Shown here piece by piece: positions 43,999 to 52,909 of a DNA stretch of 64,000 nucleotides. Numbering within the stretch: the first letter of the stretch is position 1; the number at the start of each line of letters is the position of its first letter. Made by a program: the position numbers and the translations under genes. The notes beneath the pieces are model-generated. The model was not told where the DNA came from. It made no database searches and saw only the letters and a list, made by a program, of their open reading frames with translations. The DNA comes from an uncultured Chthonomonas sp. (GTDB lineage Bacteria; Armatimonadota; Chthonomonadetes; Chthonomonadales; Chthonomonadaceae). The DNA lies in NCBI GenBank assembly GCA_903859705.1, contig CAIONQ010000122.1, positions 1 through 64,000 on the forward strand, given 5' to 3'.

Positions 43999-45333
43999 AG
44001 GTATCTGCTTTACAATCTGCTTCTTTTACCGCTCTATCCGGTGATACTGCTGTGGCAGTTGTATCGGTACCTTTCCGGTAAGTCTCGGCCAGGCTGGCGA
44101 GAGCGTTGGGGCAATCTGCCAGCAGTAGTTAAAACACCGGAAGGTGCGGAAGCACCCATTTGGGTACATGCTGTATCGGCAGGTGAAGTCGTTGCTGCTG
44201 TACCAATTTTAAAAGAGTTGCGTGCGGCACTACCTTCCCGAAGAATTGTGCTGAGTGTAACCACACCCGCTGGCCGGGAAATGGCCGATCAGCAGGCCAT
44301 AACGATCGTGGACGGAATTTTTTATTCTCCTTTCGATTTACCTTTTATTGTTAGCAAGGCTGTTAGTGCCATACGGCCAGCGGCATTTGTGAGCCTGGAA
44401 AGTGAGATGTGGCCGAATTTGCTGCACACGCTCCATGCTCGTGGCTGCAGCAATGTAATAGTCAATGGTCGAATGTCTGAACGCAGCCATCGCCGCATTA
44501 ATAAATTTGCCCGACCTGTATTTGTATGGATGTTAAGCAATATTTCATGTGTGCTCGTGCAGGGGGATGCGGATGCTGCGCGCTTCCGAACGTTGATGGC
44601 CCCTGCTCGCGCTGACGATGTGAGTGTGCTCGGTAACTCAAAGTTTGATCAAACTATTACTCCGGTCACCACTGAGGAACGCGCAGCTCTCCGGCTGGCT
44701 CTCCACCTCCCTGCCACCGATCTGCTTTTTCTAGCCGGGAGCACGCGAAGCCCGGAAGAGGAAGATGTGGTTTTGGGAGCGTATTTAGCCGCTTTGAAGC
44801 AGTTTCCGGATCTGTGCCTGATGGTTGCTCCACGGCAGATAGATAGGGCATCTGAGCTAGAGGCAGCAATGCTAAAGCATGGCTTGCAACCTGTACGAAA
44901 AACTCAAATTGCCAATTCTACCGGGGCCGTTCGGCATCTGATCCTCGATACCATGGGGGAGCTTGCCAACTCCTATGCGGTTTGCGACATATCTTTTGTA
45001 GGCAACAGCTTTGAGCCAGTTGTAAAGGGTGGTGGGCAAAACCTGTTGCAGCCGCTTGCACATGGAAAGCCTGTATTGTTCGGCCCAAGGGTTGCGACCA
45101 TCCGCTCAGAGGTTGCCCTGGCGAAAGAGTGCGGCGTGGGGTTTCAGGCACAATCGCCGGAAGAACTTGCAGGAGAATTGATACGGTTATTGGGAGATTT
45201 TGATCTGAGGATGCATATAGCCGTGGAAGCGCTGAAGTTAATTGAATCCAACCGTGGAGTGAGCCGTCGATATGCCGAAGCAGTTATCGGTGCTGCACCA
45301 CTTCTGGCTGGTAGCAGGGGATCCGCCTCTTGA
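43996..45333 (+). CDS. waaA: Kdo transferase WaaA (KdtA)
   Basis: 445 aa if initiated at ATT 43996; from GTG 44041 it would be 430 aa and lose the N-terminal anchor RYLLYNLLLLPLYPVILL, which the family has. GT-B fold GT30 enzyme that adds Kdo to lipid A precursor at the inner membrane. RERWGNL, WVHAVSAGE (containing the catalytic Glu region), SLESEMWPN and GGGQNLLQPLAHG are typical. Its stop overlaps lpxK by 4 bp (TTGA). AUU is a rare start known from infC; its presence here, as in lpxC, would imply low or regulated translation. Confidence 0.9.
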   Translation: MRYLLYNLLLLPLYPVILLWQLYRYLSGKSRPGWRERWGNLPAVVKTPEGAEAPIWVHAVSAGEVVAAVPILKELRAALPSRRIVLSVTTPAGREMADQQAITIVDGIFYSPFDLPFIVSKAVSAIRPAAFVSLESEMWPNLLHTLHARGCSNVIVNGRMSERSHRRINKFARPVFVWMLSNISCVLVQGDADAARFRTLMAPARADDVSVLGNSKFDQTITPVTTEERAALRLALHLPATDLLFLAGSTRSPEEEDVVLGAYLAALKQFPDLCLMVAPRQIDRASELEAAMLKHGLQPVRKTQIANSTGAVRHLILDTMGELANSYAVCDISFVGNSFEPVVKGGGQNLLQPLAHGKPVLFGPRVATIRSEVALAKECGVGFQAQSPEELAGELIRLLGDFDLRMHIAVEALKLIESNRGVSRRYAEAVIGAAPLLAGSRGSAS

Positions 45334-46475
45334 GCGCACCAGTATCGCCTGGTGGCGGCAAGAAAACCAACAAAGCAGAGAGTACTCTGCTGCCAATTAT
45401 TCAGGGCAAGCATGGTTTTGTTCCGTCTCTGGTTCGAGGCTTACTCACGGCACTTGTGCCTGTATATGCAGGTGGGCTTAAGCTGTACTTACTCCCATAC
45501 CGAACAGGTTTGAGAAAGCAAGCACGGCTCGGTGTTCCGGTGGTGTGCGTTGGTAACCTCACCACGGGAGGAACAGGCAAAACGCCGATGACGCAACTTG
45601 TGTGCCGCCGGCTGCAGGAGCGAGGCCTGCGCTGTGTGGTCCTATCTCGTGGCTATGGCGGCACAAATGAATACGGCTGTGCTATTGTTTCAGATGGGGA
45701 AAAGGTGCTTCTAACAGCCGCAGACTCTGGGGATGAGCCCCACCTCCTCGCAACATCTTTGCCCGGTATTCCTGTTTTGGTAGGTAAAGATAGGCGAGTG
45801 ACCGGTGCGCTGGCTGTAGAGAGATTTCAACCAGATATTATAGTGCTGGATGATGGCATGCAGTTCTGGCAGCTCCATAGAGATATGGATGTGGTGCTTG
45901 TAAGCGCAATCCGGCCATTTGACAACGGGTATCCATTTCCACGTGGGCTATTAAGGGAGCCGATATCTCACCTCAAACGCGCCTCGGCAATCGTTATAAC
46001 AGGTCTGGAAATGGCAGAACCAGCTGATGTCAATAATGCAGAAAAGCTTGCTGCCAGGGCTGCTCCGGGCAAACCCATATACCGAGCTGGTTTAAAGGCA
46101 TTTGGCCTGCGCTCCGTAAAGGCAGATGGGGTAGAATATACGGGTGCAGTTGAAAACCTGCGCGGCATTCCGGTTGGTGCAGTATGTGCGCTTGGCAATC
46201 CCGCTTCGTTCGAGAAGCTGCTTGCCTCTCTGGGTGCCCGGCTAGTAAGTACCGCTCGCTTTCGGGACCATGCTGCGGTTTCCGTTGAAGCCCTGTCCGA
46301 TGTGGTGCAGAGGTCCGAGGCTGCAGGCGCAGAACTGCTGGTGACCACTGAAAAAGATGCTGCGCGTATCAATTTCTCCTCCTCCTCACTGCCTGCAGTT
46401 GCCCTGCAGGTAAATATGTCGATTGATCGTGAAACTGAACTGATCGATCGTATTGAATCCCTGGTTCGCCATTAA
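45330..46475 (+). CDS. lpxK: Tetraacyldisaccharide 4'-kinase LpxK
   Basis: 381 aa from TTG 45330, which overlaps the waaA TGA; AGGGG lies 9 nt upstream. P-loop kinase with GNLTTGGTGKT at 75-85, VVLSRGYGG and IIVLDDGMQ (the Asp pair region), PRGLLREP. Membrane-associated by the N-terminal segment at about 33-55. Phosphorylates the lipid A disaccharide. Co-translated with waaA. Confidence 0.94.
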   Translation: MSAPVSPGGGKKTNKAESTLLPIIQGKHGFVPSLVRGLLTALVPVYAGGLKLYLLPYRTGLRKQARLGVPVVCVGNLTTGGTGKTPMTQLVCRRLQERGLRCVVLSRGYGGTNEYGCAIVSDGEKVLLTAADSGDEPHLLATSLPGIPVLVGKDRRVTGALAVERFQPDIIVLDDGMQFWQLHRDMDVVLVSAIRPFDNGYPFPRGLLREPISHLKRASAIVITGLEMAEPADVNNAEKLAARAAPGKPIYRAGLKAFGLRSVKADGVEYTGAVENLRGIPVGAVCALGNPASFEKLLASLGARLVSTARFRDHAAVSVEALSDVVQRSEAAGAELLVTTEKDAARINFSSSSLPAVALQVNMSIDRETELIDRIESLVRH

Positions 46476-46498
46476 CTGGCGATCTGAACTGGCATCCT

Positions 46499-47482
46499 AT
46501 GTCCGAAACAGATATTCAGCCGCCGCCCCTCCCCTTAAAAAAGCGTGCGGCGCGTTCCCTTGGGCGCGCTGCCATGACACTATTTGTGCCACCACTGCGT
46601 GCCCTCCCTCTCGGCTTTGGCAGAATGCTGGGTGCAGCGCTTGGAGCTGGTGCGTTTCGCCTGTTGAAGCGGTATCGCTCCGCTGCCATCAAGAATCTCA
46701 ACCTGGTTTATGGTGTGGAGAAGTCTGAAGCCGAACGCATGAGAATGGCAAAGGCTGTTTTTCGGCATTTTGGCATGGTTGGCGCAGAGTTCTTGAAAAC
46801 CCCATCTCTGTCAGATGCTCAGATTGACAGCCTTGTAACGGTTCACGGCGAAGAACACCTTAAGGCAGCAATGGCGTCTGGCAGTGGTGTTCTGTTGATA
46901 ACCGGGCATTTTGGCAACTGGGAGTTTTTGGCACGCTGGCTTTCGGTACACAAGTACCCCATTAACGTTGTTGCCCGTGATGCGCGCGATCCTAAGGCCA
47001 CGAAGCTGTTGGCTGATACGCGTGGCAGCAATGGGGCAAAAGTACTATATCGTGGGAGTTCTGCGCGTGCGGTGCTTCAGTGCCTGAAGAAACAGGAGAT
47101 TGTAGCCCTGCTGCCAGATCAGAACGCAGCCGATGTTTTCGTGCCATTCCTGGGCCTTAGAACTGGCACAGTGGATGGCCCCGCGGTTATTCACCTCAAA
47201 ACCCATGCCCCCTTGCTGTTCTCATGGTGTATCCGCACCGATGACGGCAGGTTTGAAATTGAGTTTGAGGAGCCGAAGGTAGTAACATCTACCGGGGAAA
47301 AACAGCAGGATGTAGAGGCCGTGATGACGCTTATTAACGAGCGAATTGGGTCACGCATTCGGCAATATCCCACACAATGGCTGTGGCTGCACAATCGCTG
47401 GAAGGCATCACCGGGCATCTTTGAAGATGGCGAAGCAAACCGGCAGGAGCTCCTCTCCAGACCAACACGGGCCGGGAGATGA
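46499..47482 (+). CDS. LpxL/HtrB-family lipid A acyltransferase
   Basis: 327 aa from ATG 46499, which lacks a clear ribosome site. The HxxxxE active-site motif is H137-FGNW-E142, and LLPDQNAADVFVPF matches the second conserved block. A proline-rich N-terminal extension precedes a short hydrophobic region (about 25-55). Adds secondary acyl chains to Kdo-lipid A. Lies 23 bp after lpxK and just before three GT9 genes. Confidence 0.92.
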   Translation: MSETDIQPPPLPLKKRAARSLGRAAMTLFVPPLRALPLGFGRMLGAALGAGAFRLLKRYRSAAIKNLNLVYGVEKSEAERMRMAKAVFRHFGMVGAEFLKTPSLSDAQIDSLVTVHGEEHLKAAMASGSGVLLITGHFGNWEFLARWLSVHKYPINVVARDARDPKATKLLADTRGSNGAKVLYRGSSARAVLQCLKKQEIVALLPDQNAADVFVPFLGLRTGTVDGPAVIHLKTHAPLLFSWCIRTDDGRFEIEFEEPKVVTSTGEKQQDVEAVMTLINERIGSRIRQYPTQWLWLHNRWKASPGIFEDGEANRQELLSRPTRAGR

Positions 47483-47488
47483 CCTATC
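47474..47488 (+). promoter_or_regulatory. Shine-Dalgarno with ATC candidate start before the first GT9 gene
   Basis: GGGAG (47474-47478) ends 7 nt before ATC at 47486, in the GT9 frame. Ordinary starts TTG 47501 and ATG 47522 lack their own site, so the ATC cannot be excluded as start. Confidence 0.35.
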
Positions 47489-47521
47489 GATAGCTCCGCA
47501 TTGATCGCAGACCCATCAAAG

Positions 47522-48553
47522 ATGAAGCGGGTGCTGATCGTAAAGATGAGTGCCATGGGCGATATAATCCACGCCCTCCCTGTTTCAGCAGCGCTGAAAG
47601 ACAGATATCCGCACCTTGAAATTGTGTGGGCAGTGGAAAAGCCGTTTGCACCTTTGCTGGAAGGCAATCCCTGCCTGAGCGGGATTGTTGCGCTGCCGAA
47701 ACTGAAACTGCGGTTTCCAACCGCGTTTGGCGCGCTATCGCAGCACATGCGCCTGGTACGGGAACAATGCGGTGGGCCGATAGACCTGGCGATAGACCTT
47801 CAAGGACTAACCAAGAGCGCTCTGGTGGCGCGTGCTTCTGGAGCCCCGGTTCGGCTGGGTTATCACTGGCTTCGGGAGGCTGCGCCATTTCTGGAAAAGC
47901 CTGTTCCCAGACGGCCTGAAAGCATACATATTGTAGATCAGTACCTTGATGTGGCAAGAGCCCTCGGTGCAGATTCTGAGGTCGTCAGGTTTCCGTTAAC
48001 TATTCCCGAGGCCGATGAAGCAGCAGTCGAACAGCTGCTGACGGAAGCAGGATGCTCTGCTACCGGCTTCGTTTCCATCAACCCAGCATCTGCGAGGCCC
48101 GTTAAGGAATGGGATGCCAGCCGGTTTGGTGCCCTGATGGATACCCTGCACGAATCAGTACCATGTGTGCTTGTTACGGCGGATGCGGCCGTTGCCGAGC
48201 GTGTAAGAGCAACAACAACAAGGCCGTTTGTTAACCTGGCCGGACGCACGTCACTTAAACAGCTGGCAGGGGTTCTCCGGCGCAGCGCTGCGCACGTGTG
48301 TGGCGATACAGGCTCAGGGCATGTGGCGGCAGCACTTGGCACACGGGTTGTTTCGCTGATGGGGCCAACAGATGCCGATAGGGCCTGCCCATACGGTCAG
48401 CGAAGTTCTACAATTACTCATCACGACCTCTGTGGTTCAGGTTGTGATGGAAAGCGCTGTGAGTTCGGCGCGCCAAGATGTATGAATGCAATCGAGGTTG
48501 CCGATGTGAAGCAGGCAGTTATCAATTGCCTTGTCGTGGCTGGTAACCTATAG
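47522..48553 (+). CDS. GT9 glycosyltransferase, heptosyltransferase-like (first)
   Basis: 343 aa from ATG 47522; TTG 47501 (+7 aa) and a near-cognate ATC 47486 (+12 aa) are alternatives. GT-B fold. N-terminal RVLIVKMSAMGDIIHALP, DLAIDLQGLTKSALVA in the middle, and CGDTGSGHVAAALGTRV near the C-terminus are typical of WaaC/WaaF. CSSC-rich tail CGSGCDGKRCEF is common in distant GT9 members. Likely adds core sugar to Kdo. First of three GT9 genes arranged head to tail. Confidence 0.9.
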   Translation: MKRVLIVKMSAMGDIIHALPVSAALKDRYPHLEIVWAVEKPFAPLLEGNPCLSGIVALPKLKLRFPTAFGALSQHMRLVREQCGGPIDLAIDLQGLTKSALVARASGAPVRLGYHWLREAAPFLEKPVPRRPESIHIVDQYLDVARALGADSEVVRFPLTIPEADEAAVEQLLTEAGCSATGFVSINPASARPVKEWDASRFGALMDTLHESVPCVLVTADAAVAERVRATTTRPFVNLAGRTSLKQLAGVLRRSAAHVCGDTGSGHVAAALGTRVVSLMGPTDADRACPYGQRSSTITHHDLCGSGCDGKRCEFGAPRCMNAIEVADVKQAVINCLVVAGNL

Positions 48554-48588
48554 AACTAAGCGCACGTTGCGCAAATGGATGATATCGC

Positions 48589-49710
48589 ATGTTTTCGAGG
48601 GAACTGCCAGACCTCAGCAGCGTCAAAAAAGTACTGATAATCCGGCTTAGCTCCATCGGTGATGTAACCCACGCTCTCCCTGTGGCCGCAGCTCTGAAAG
48701 ATCGATGGCCCCACCTGGAGATTACCTGGGTGGTCGAGGAGATGTCGGCAAGCATCGTTAGCGGGTCGCCATGCCTTTACAACGTGATCGTAATACCGCG
48801 CGATCGCTGGAAGCGCGAAGGCCGGCTCTCTTCCAGGTCTCGCAGAGAGTACCTGGCTCTGCTGCATAGCATACGTCGGCGAAGATTTGATGTTACACTC
48901 GATCTGCAGGGGTATGCTAAAAGCGGTATTCTTGCTCTTGCATCCGGGGCGAAGTATCGGGTGGGTTGGCGAAAACTGCGCGATGTGGCCGGGTTAATCT
49001 CCCAATCTCTGCCGGCCCGCCCTGGAAGCGTTCACAGGGTAGAGTGGTTTCTGGATGTGGTGGCCGCCCTCGGCGGAACAACCGACAACGTTAGGTTTCC
49101 GCTGCACATTCCAGAAGAAGCTCGAAAGCGCACGGCGGATCTGCTAATTGCGGGTGGCATTTCTGGGCCCTATGTTGTGCTTAACCCATCCGTGGGTAGC
49201 CCCACGCGCAAATGGTCTGCTGAACGGTACGGAGCACTTGCTGCGGGGCTGTTTAAAGCACAAGGCCTGCGATGCGTGCTTGTTGGCTCTCGTAAAGATA
49301 GCGAAGTGTGTGAGGCCGTGCGGTTGGCAGCCATTGCTGCAAATTTGCCTCCCTCTGAAGCACCGTTGGATTTAAGCGGTACAACAAGTATCAAGGAACT
49401 GGCGGCACTACTGGGTGGCGCAGCCGTTCACGTTTGTGGGGATACGGGATCGGCACACATCGCTGCTGCCCTGGGAATACCTGTAGTGGCTCTGTATGGC
49501 CCTACGGACCCAACACATGCTGGGCCATGGCGACAGGCAGATAATGTGCTTTCCCATCGCGAGTGCTGTAAGCCCGGTTGTGGGGTAAGAAACTGTGTTT
49601 TTCCGTCGGATTTGCCAGATGCGGCAGGCACCGCGCGTTGTCTCGCAGAAATAACCTGTGATGAAGTTATAGAAAGAGTATTGAAACTGGTGCCGAACCA
49701 TGCAGAATAA
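48589..49710 (+). CDS. GT9 glycosyltransferase, heptosyltransferase-like (second)
   Basis: 373 aa from ATG 48589 with only a weak site. VLIIRLSSIGDVTHALPVAA, DVTLDLQGYAKSGILA, LNPSVGSPTRKWSAERYGAL and CGDTGSAHIAAALGIPVVA show the GT9 fold. A Cys-rich C-terminal segment CCKPGCGVRNCVF parallels the first gene, so the two are close paralogues. Last 11 bp overlap the third gene. Acceptor sugar cannot be predicted. Confidence 0.9.
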   Translation: MFSRELPDLSSVKKVLIIRLSSIGDVTHALPVAAALKDRWPHLEITWVVEEMSASIVSGSPCLYNVIVIPRDRWKREGRLSSRSRREYLALLHSIRRRRFDVTLDLQGYAKSGILALASGAKYRVGWRKLRDVAGLISQSLPARPGSVHRVEWFLDVVAALGGTTDNVRFPLHIPEEARKRTADLLIAGGISGPYVVLNPSVGSPTRKWSAERYGALAAGLFKAQGLRCVLVGSRKDSEVCEAVRLAAIAANLPPSEAPLDLSGTTSIKELAALLGGAAVHVCGDTGSAHIAAALGIPVVALYGPTDPTHAGPWRQADNVLSHRECCKPGCGVRNCVFPSDLPDAAGTARCLAEITCDEVIERVLKLVPNHAE

Positions 49711-50947
49711 CCGGACCGCAGCAAGGAACGTATCCATACCTTGCGGCACTGCTGCAGACCTTGTTAGCCCGCGCAATGCGCAGTTGGCTCGCGAGGCGCT
49801 TGCTTCTGCCCGACGAGTTGCTGTACTTACCAAATTTCGGTTTATGGGAGATACTGTGGTGGCAACACCATTTATCACCCAGCTTCGACAGCAACTTCCA
49901 AATGCGGTTATTGATCTGCTTGCTGCCCCATGTATTGTGGATACCTTCGCAAATTGCCCACACCTCAACGCAGTCAAACCTGTCAACATTTCCGGGGTTA
50001 GCCGCTGGAAACATGGCCGAGACTTGAGATCGCTGTTGAACGCTGGTGGTTACGATGTGGCTTTTGTTCTCAACCGCTCGCTCCACAGTGCGGTCACAAC
50101 GGCTATTTCTGGTGTGCCTGTGCGCATTGGTTATGCCAATGAGCTTCGCCGCTTCTTACTTACTGTTCCCATTCCGTATGCGTTTGATCGTAATGAAGTG
50201 GATTGCCACCTGGATATGCTGAGAGCAATCGGAATGAGCGCATCTCACGCGCTGCCGGATCTCTGGATTACAGAGGAGGAGCGCAGCTCAGCACGTAAGA
50301 TGCTGAACGCCAGGGGCGTTCAGCCGGGGCAGCCTGTGCTTGGGCTTCAGCCTGGTGCAAACGATCCATACATACGTGAGTGGGGGGCAGAAAGATTTGC
50401 ATCTGTTGCTGCCCAGATATCGAGAGAGCTGGGAGCCGCTGTAGTGTTGATGGGTGGCAAAGATGAAGTTGATACAGCTGGCGAAACGGAGGTAGCCCTG
50501 TTAAAACTTGGGGTATCCGCGTATAACCTCTCAGGCAAGCTCAAGCTCCGGGAGGCGTTATCTGCAATTGGTGCCTGCAACCTGTGGCTCGGTAACGATA
50601 CGGGCCTGCTGCATTGCGCGGTAGCACAACGTGTACCGAGTGTGGGTATATTTGGCCCGAATAAGGTACTTCGATGGGGTTATGATTGTGCCCGTCACAG
50701 AAGTGTTGTATTCTTTCCTGAAACGCCTGCTACGGATGATCACGCTGTAAGAAAATCACTGGACAGCATTCCCGAATCTGAAGTGCTGAATACGCTTCGT
50801 GAAGTGTACAGTTCCAGTGACGAGTATGATGGATCGTTTGGTACATCCGAATTTACTCCTGCCTCGCAAACGTCTGTAGTTCGTGGTCCGTATTTCTCTA
50901 TGGACTCCGTTACTGTTCCGGCGGTCGCCGCCGCCCGCAGACGATAG
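49700..50947 (+). CDS. GT9 glycosyltransferase, heptosyltransferase-like (third)
   Basis: 415 aa from ATG 49700, overlapping the second gene by 11 bp. VAVLTKFRFMGDTVVATPF, VLGLQPGANDPYIREWGAERF and WLGNDTGLLHCAVAQRVPSVGIFG are GT9 features; it lacks the Cys-rich tail of the other two and has a C-terminal low-complexity region of about 50 residues. More WaaF-like than the preceding pair. Position suggests a later core sugar. Confidence 0.88.
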   Translation: MQNNRTAARNVSIPCGTAADLVSPRNAQLAREALASARRVAVLTKFRFMGDTVVATPFITQLRQQLPNAVIDLLAAPCIVDTFANCPHLNAVKPVNISGVSRWKHGRDLRSLLNAGGYDVAFVLNRSLHSAVTTAISGVPVRIGYANELRRFLLTVPIPYAFDRNEVDCHLDMLRAIGMSASHALPDLWITEEERSSARKMLNARGVQPGQPVLGLQPGANDPYIREWGAERFASVAAQISRELGAAVVLMGGKDEVDTAGETEVALLKLGVSAYNLSGKLKLREALSAIGACNLWLGNDTGLLHCAVAQRVPSVGIFGPNKVLRWGYDCARHRSVVFFPETPATDDHAVRKSLDSIPESEVLNTLREVYSSSDEYDGSFGTSEFTPASQTSVVRGPYFSMDSVTVPAVAAARRR

Positions 50948-50981
50948 TTAATTCCTCAATAATTCACACCGGGAGAATGCG

Positions 50982-51836
50982 TTGGCTTTTGCAGCTATTG
51001 GCAACAGATTTATTGTTGGCCGCCCCGAGAATCCCCTTACAATCATTGCCGGCCCATGTGTTATAGAAAGTCTGGAATTGTGCCGCGAAGTAGCGGTGCG
51101 AGTTCAGGATATTTGTGCACGCCTGGGTGTTCAGTTTGTATTTAAGGCAAGCTTTGATAAGGCGAACCGAACCTCTGGCTCTTCGTTTAGAGGCGCTGGA
51201 TTGGATGCCGGCCTTGAAACTCTGAGTGCTATTTCTGAAGAGTTTCACGTACCAGTGGTTACTGATGTACACGAACCGTGGCAATGCGCTCCTGCCGCAC
51301 AGGTCTGCGAGCTTCTGCAAATACCTGCCTTCCTGTGCCGCCAAACGGATCTGCTGCTTGCAGCAGGTCAAACCGGCAGCGCGGTTAATGTTAAGAAGGG
51401 GCAGTTTCTTGCTCCGTGGGATATGCGCAATGCAGTAGAGAAGCTGCATGGCGCGGGTGCCCAGAACGTTTTGCTTACAGAGCGCGGAGTATCGTTTGGG
51501 TACAACACTCTGGTAGTGGATATGACTTCTCTACCGCAGATGAGGGCACTTGGCTGCCCTGTTGTTTTTGATGCCACCCATTCTGTGCAACGGCCCGGTG
51601 CCGGGCCGGGCGGCGCATCCACGGGCGGACAGCGTGAGTTTATCCCACATCTGGCGCGTGCAGCTGCCGCAGCAGGGGTTGATGCGCTGTTTCTGGAGGT
51701 GCATCCAGAGCCAGAAAAGGGGCTGAGTGACACCGCCACAATGCTTCCACTTCACCTCCTGGAGCCGCTACTAAAGCAAGTGATTGCGATAGACGAACTA
51801 TCTCGGAACGGTGGCGGACTCAATCTCACGGAATAG
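50982..51836 (+). CDS. kdsA: 3-deoxy-8-phosphooctulonate synthase KdsA
   Basis: 284 aa from TTG 50982 with GGGAGA 6 nt upstream. Condenses PEP with arabinose 5-phosphate to Kdo-8-phosphate. [11 protein letters not shown] at 55-65 is the signature. C26 in [10 protein letters not shown] marks the metal-dependent class; [11 protein letters not shown] and FLEVHPEP fit the other ligands. Kdo made here is the substrate of waaA in the same run. kdsB and kdsC are not in the window. Confidence 0.95.
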   Translation: MAFAAIGNRFIVGRPENPLTIIAGPCVIESLELCREVAVRVQDICARLGVQFVFKASFDKANRTSGSSFRGAGLDAGLETLSAISEEFHVPVVTDVHEPWQCAPAAQVCELLQIPAFLCRQTDLLLAAGQTGSAVNVKKGQFLAPWDMRNAVEKLHGAGAQNVLLTERGVSFGYNTLVVDMTSLPQMRALGCPVVFDATHSVQRPGAGPGGASTGGQREFIPHLARAAAAAGVDALFLEVHPEPEKGLSDTATMLPLHLLEPLLKQVIAIDELSRNGGGLNLTE

Positions 51837-51846
51837 AGGACATGTG

Positions 51847-52863
51847 ATGAGCGATTATCTGAGCACGGCTTACCTATTCAGTGAAGATCTGGACCTTAAG
51901 CTAAACTTTGCGCGGGAAGCTTTGATGGTGGAAGCAACCGCCATTAAGCATGCAGCCGATCGGTTGGATGAGCGGTTTTCTCATGCTATTGATCTGTTGG
52001 ACAGCACAGAAGGTAAAGTCATTACCACGGGCGTAGGTAAGAGTGGAATAGCGGCACGCAAAATCGCGGCCACCCTCACCTCTACTGGATGCCCTGCTGT
52101 TTATCTGCATCCCTCCGAGGCTATGCATGGGGATCTTGGCATTGTTGCTTCTAACGATGCTGTTATCGCTCTCTCTAACGGTGGCGAGAGTGAGGAACTG
52201 CTGGCAATCCTGCCGGCTCTGCTGGCACGCGGCACGGCAATAATCGCAATCGTAGGAAACCTGTCGTCTACTCTGGCCTCCAGATCAACGGTTTGCCTCG
52301 ATGCTTCCATCGAGCGAGAGGCGTGCCCTTTAAACCTTGCACCAACCACGAGTGTGGTTGTAGCGATGGCTCTCGGAGATGCACTGGCGATGACCCTGCA
52401 AAAGCGTAGGGGACTGAGCGCTGAAGATTACGCTCGGAACCACCCAGGCGGGCGTCTGGGACGCAGGCTGACGCTGAGAGTGCGTGATGTTATGCCTGCG
52501 AATGCCCTTCCTGCGGTATGTGAAACAACACCAATAATGGATGTGCTTGTTGAGATCAGTGCTCGTGGCATGGGGGCAGCTTGCGTGCTGGATAATGCCG
52601 CTAACCTTATTGGCATCATTACCGATAATGACATCCGCCGTGGACTGCAGAACGCCGGGGCAAATGCGCTGATGCAAACTGCCGCCGAGATAATGAACTC
52701 TAATCCGGCAGTAGTATTAAATGCAGATCAGTTGGCCTACGAGGCCATGCGGCTCATGGAAGATCGCACGAGGCCCGTTTCGGTGGCTCCGGTTCTTGAG
52801 AGTGTAGGCGGGGCCTGCATCGGTATGATCCGAATTCACGATATGCTTCGAGCCGGGCTGTAA
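51847..52863 (+). CDS. kdsD: Arabinose-5-phosphate isomerase KdsD/KpsF
   Basis: 338 aa from ATG 51847; AGAGGA lies 7 nt upstream, 10 bp after kdsA (an in-frame TTG at 51811 would overlap kdsA). SIS domain at about 35-175 with VITTGVGKSGIAARKIAATL and SNGGESEELL, then two CBS domains (about 205-265 and 270-335). Makes the arabinose 5-phosphate used by KdsA. Last gene of the envelope run. Confidence 0.95.
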   Translation: MSDYLSTAYLFSEDLDLKLNFAREALMVEATAIKHAADRLDERFSHAIDLLDSTEGKVITTGVGKSGIAARKIAATLTSTGCPAVYLHPSEAMHGDLGIVASNDAVIALSNGGESEELLAILPALLARGTAIIAIVGNLSSTLASRSTVCLDASIEREACPLNLAPTTSVVVAMALGDALAMTLQKRRGLSAEDYARNHPGGRLGRRLTLRVRDVMPANALPAVCETTPIMDVLVEISARGMGAACVLDNAANLIGIITDNDIRRGLQNAGANALMQTAAEIMNSNPAVVLNADQLAYEAMRLMEDRTRPVSVAPVLESVGGACIGMIRIHDMLRAGL

Positions 52864-52909
52864 TCTTACGAGATAGATCGCATTAACTCAGACACGAAGG
52901 AGTGTTCCA

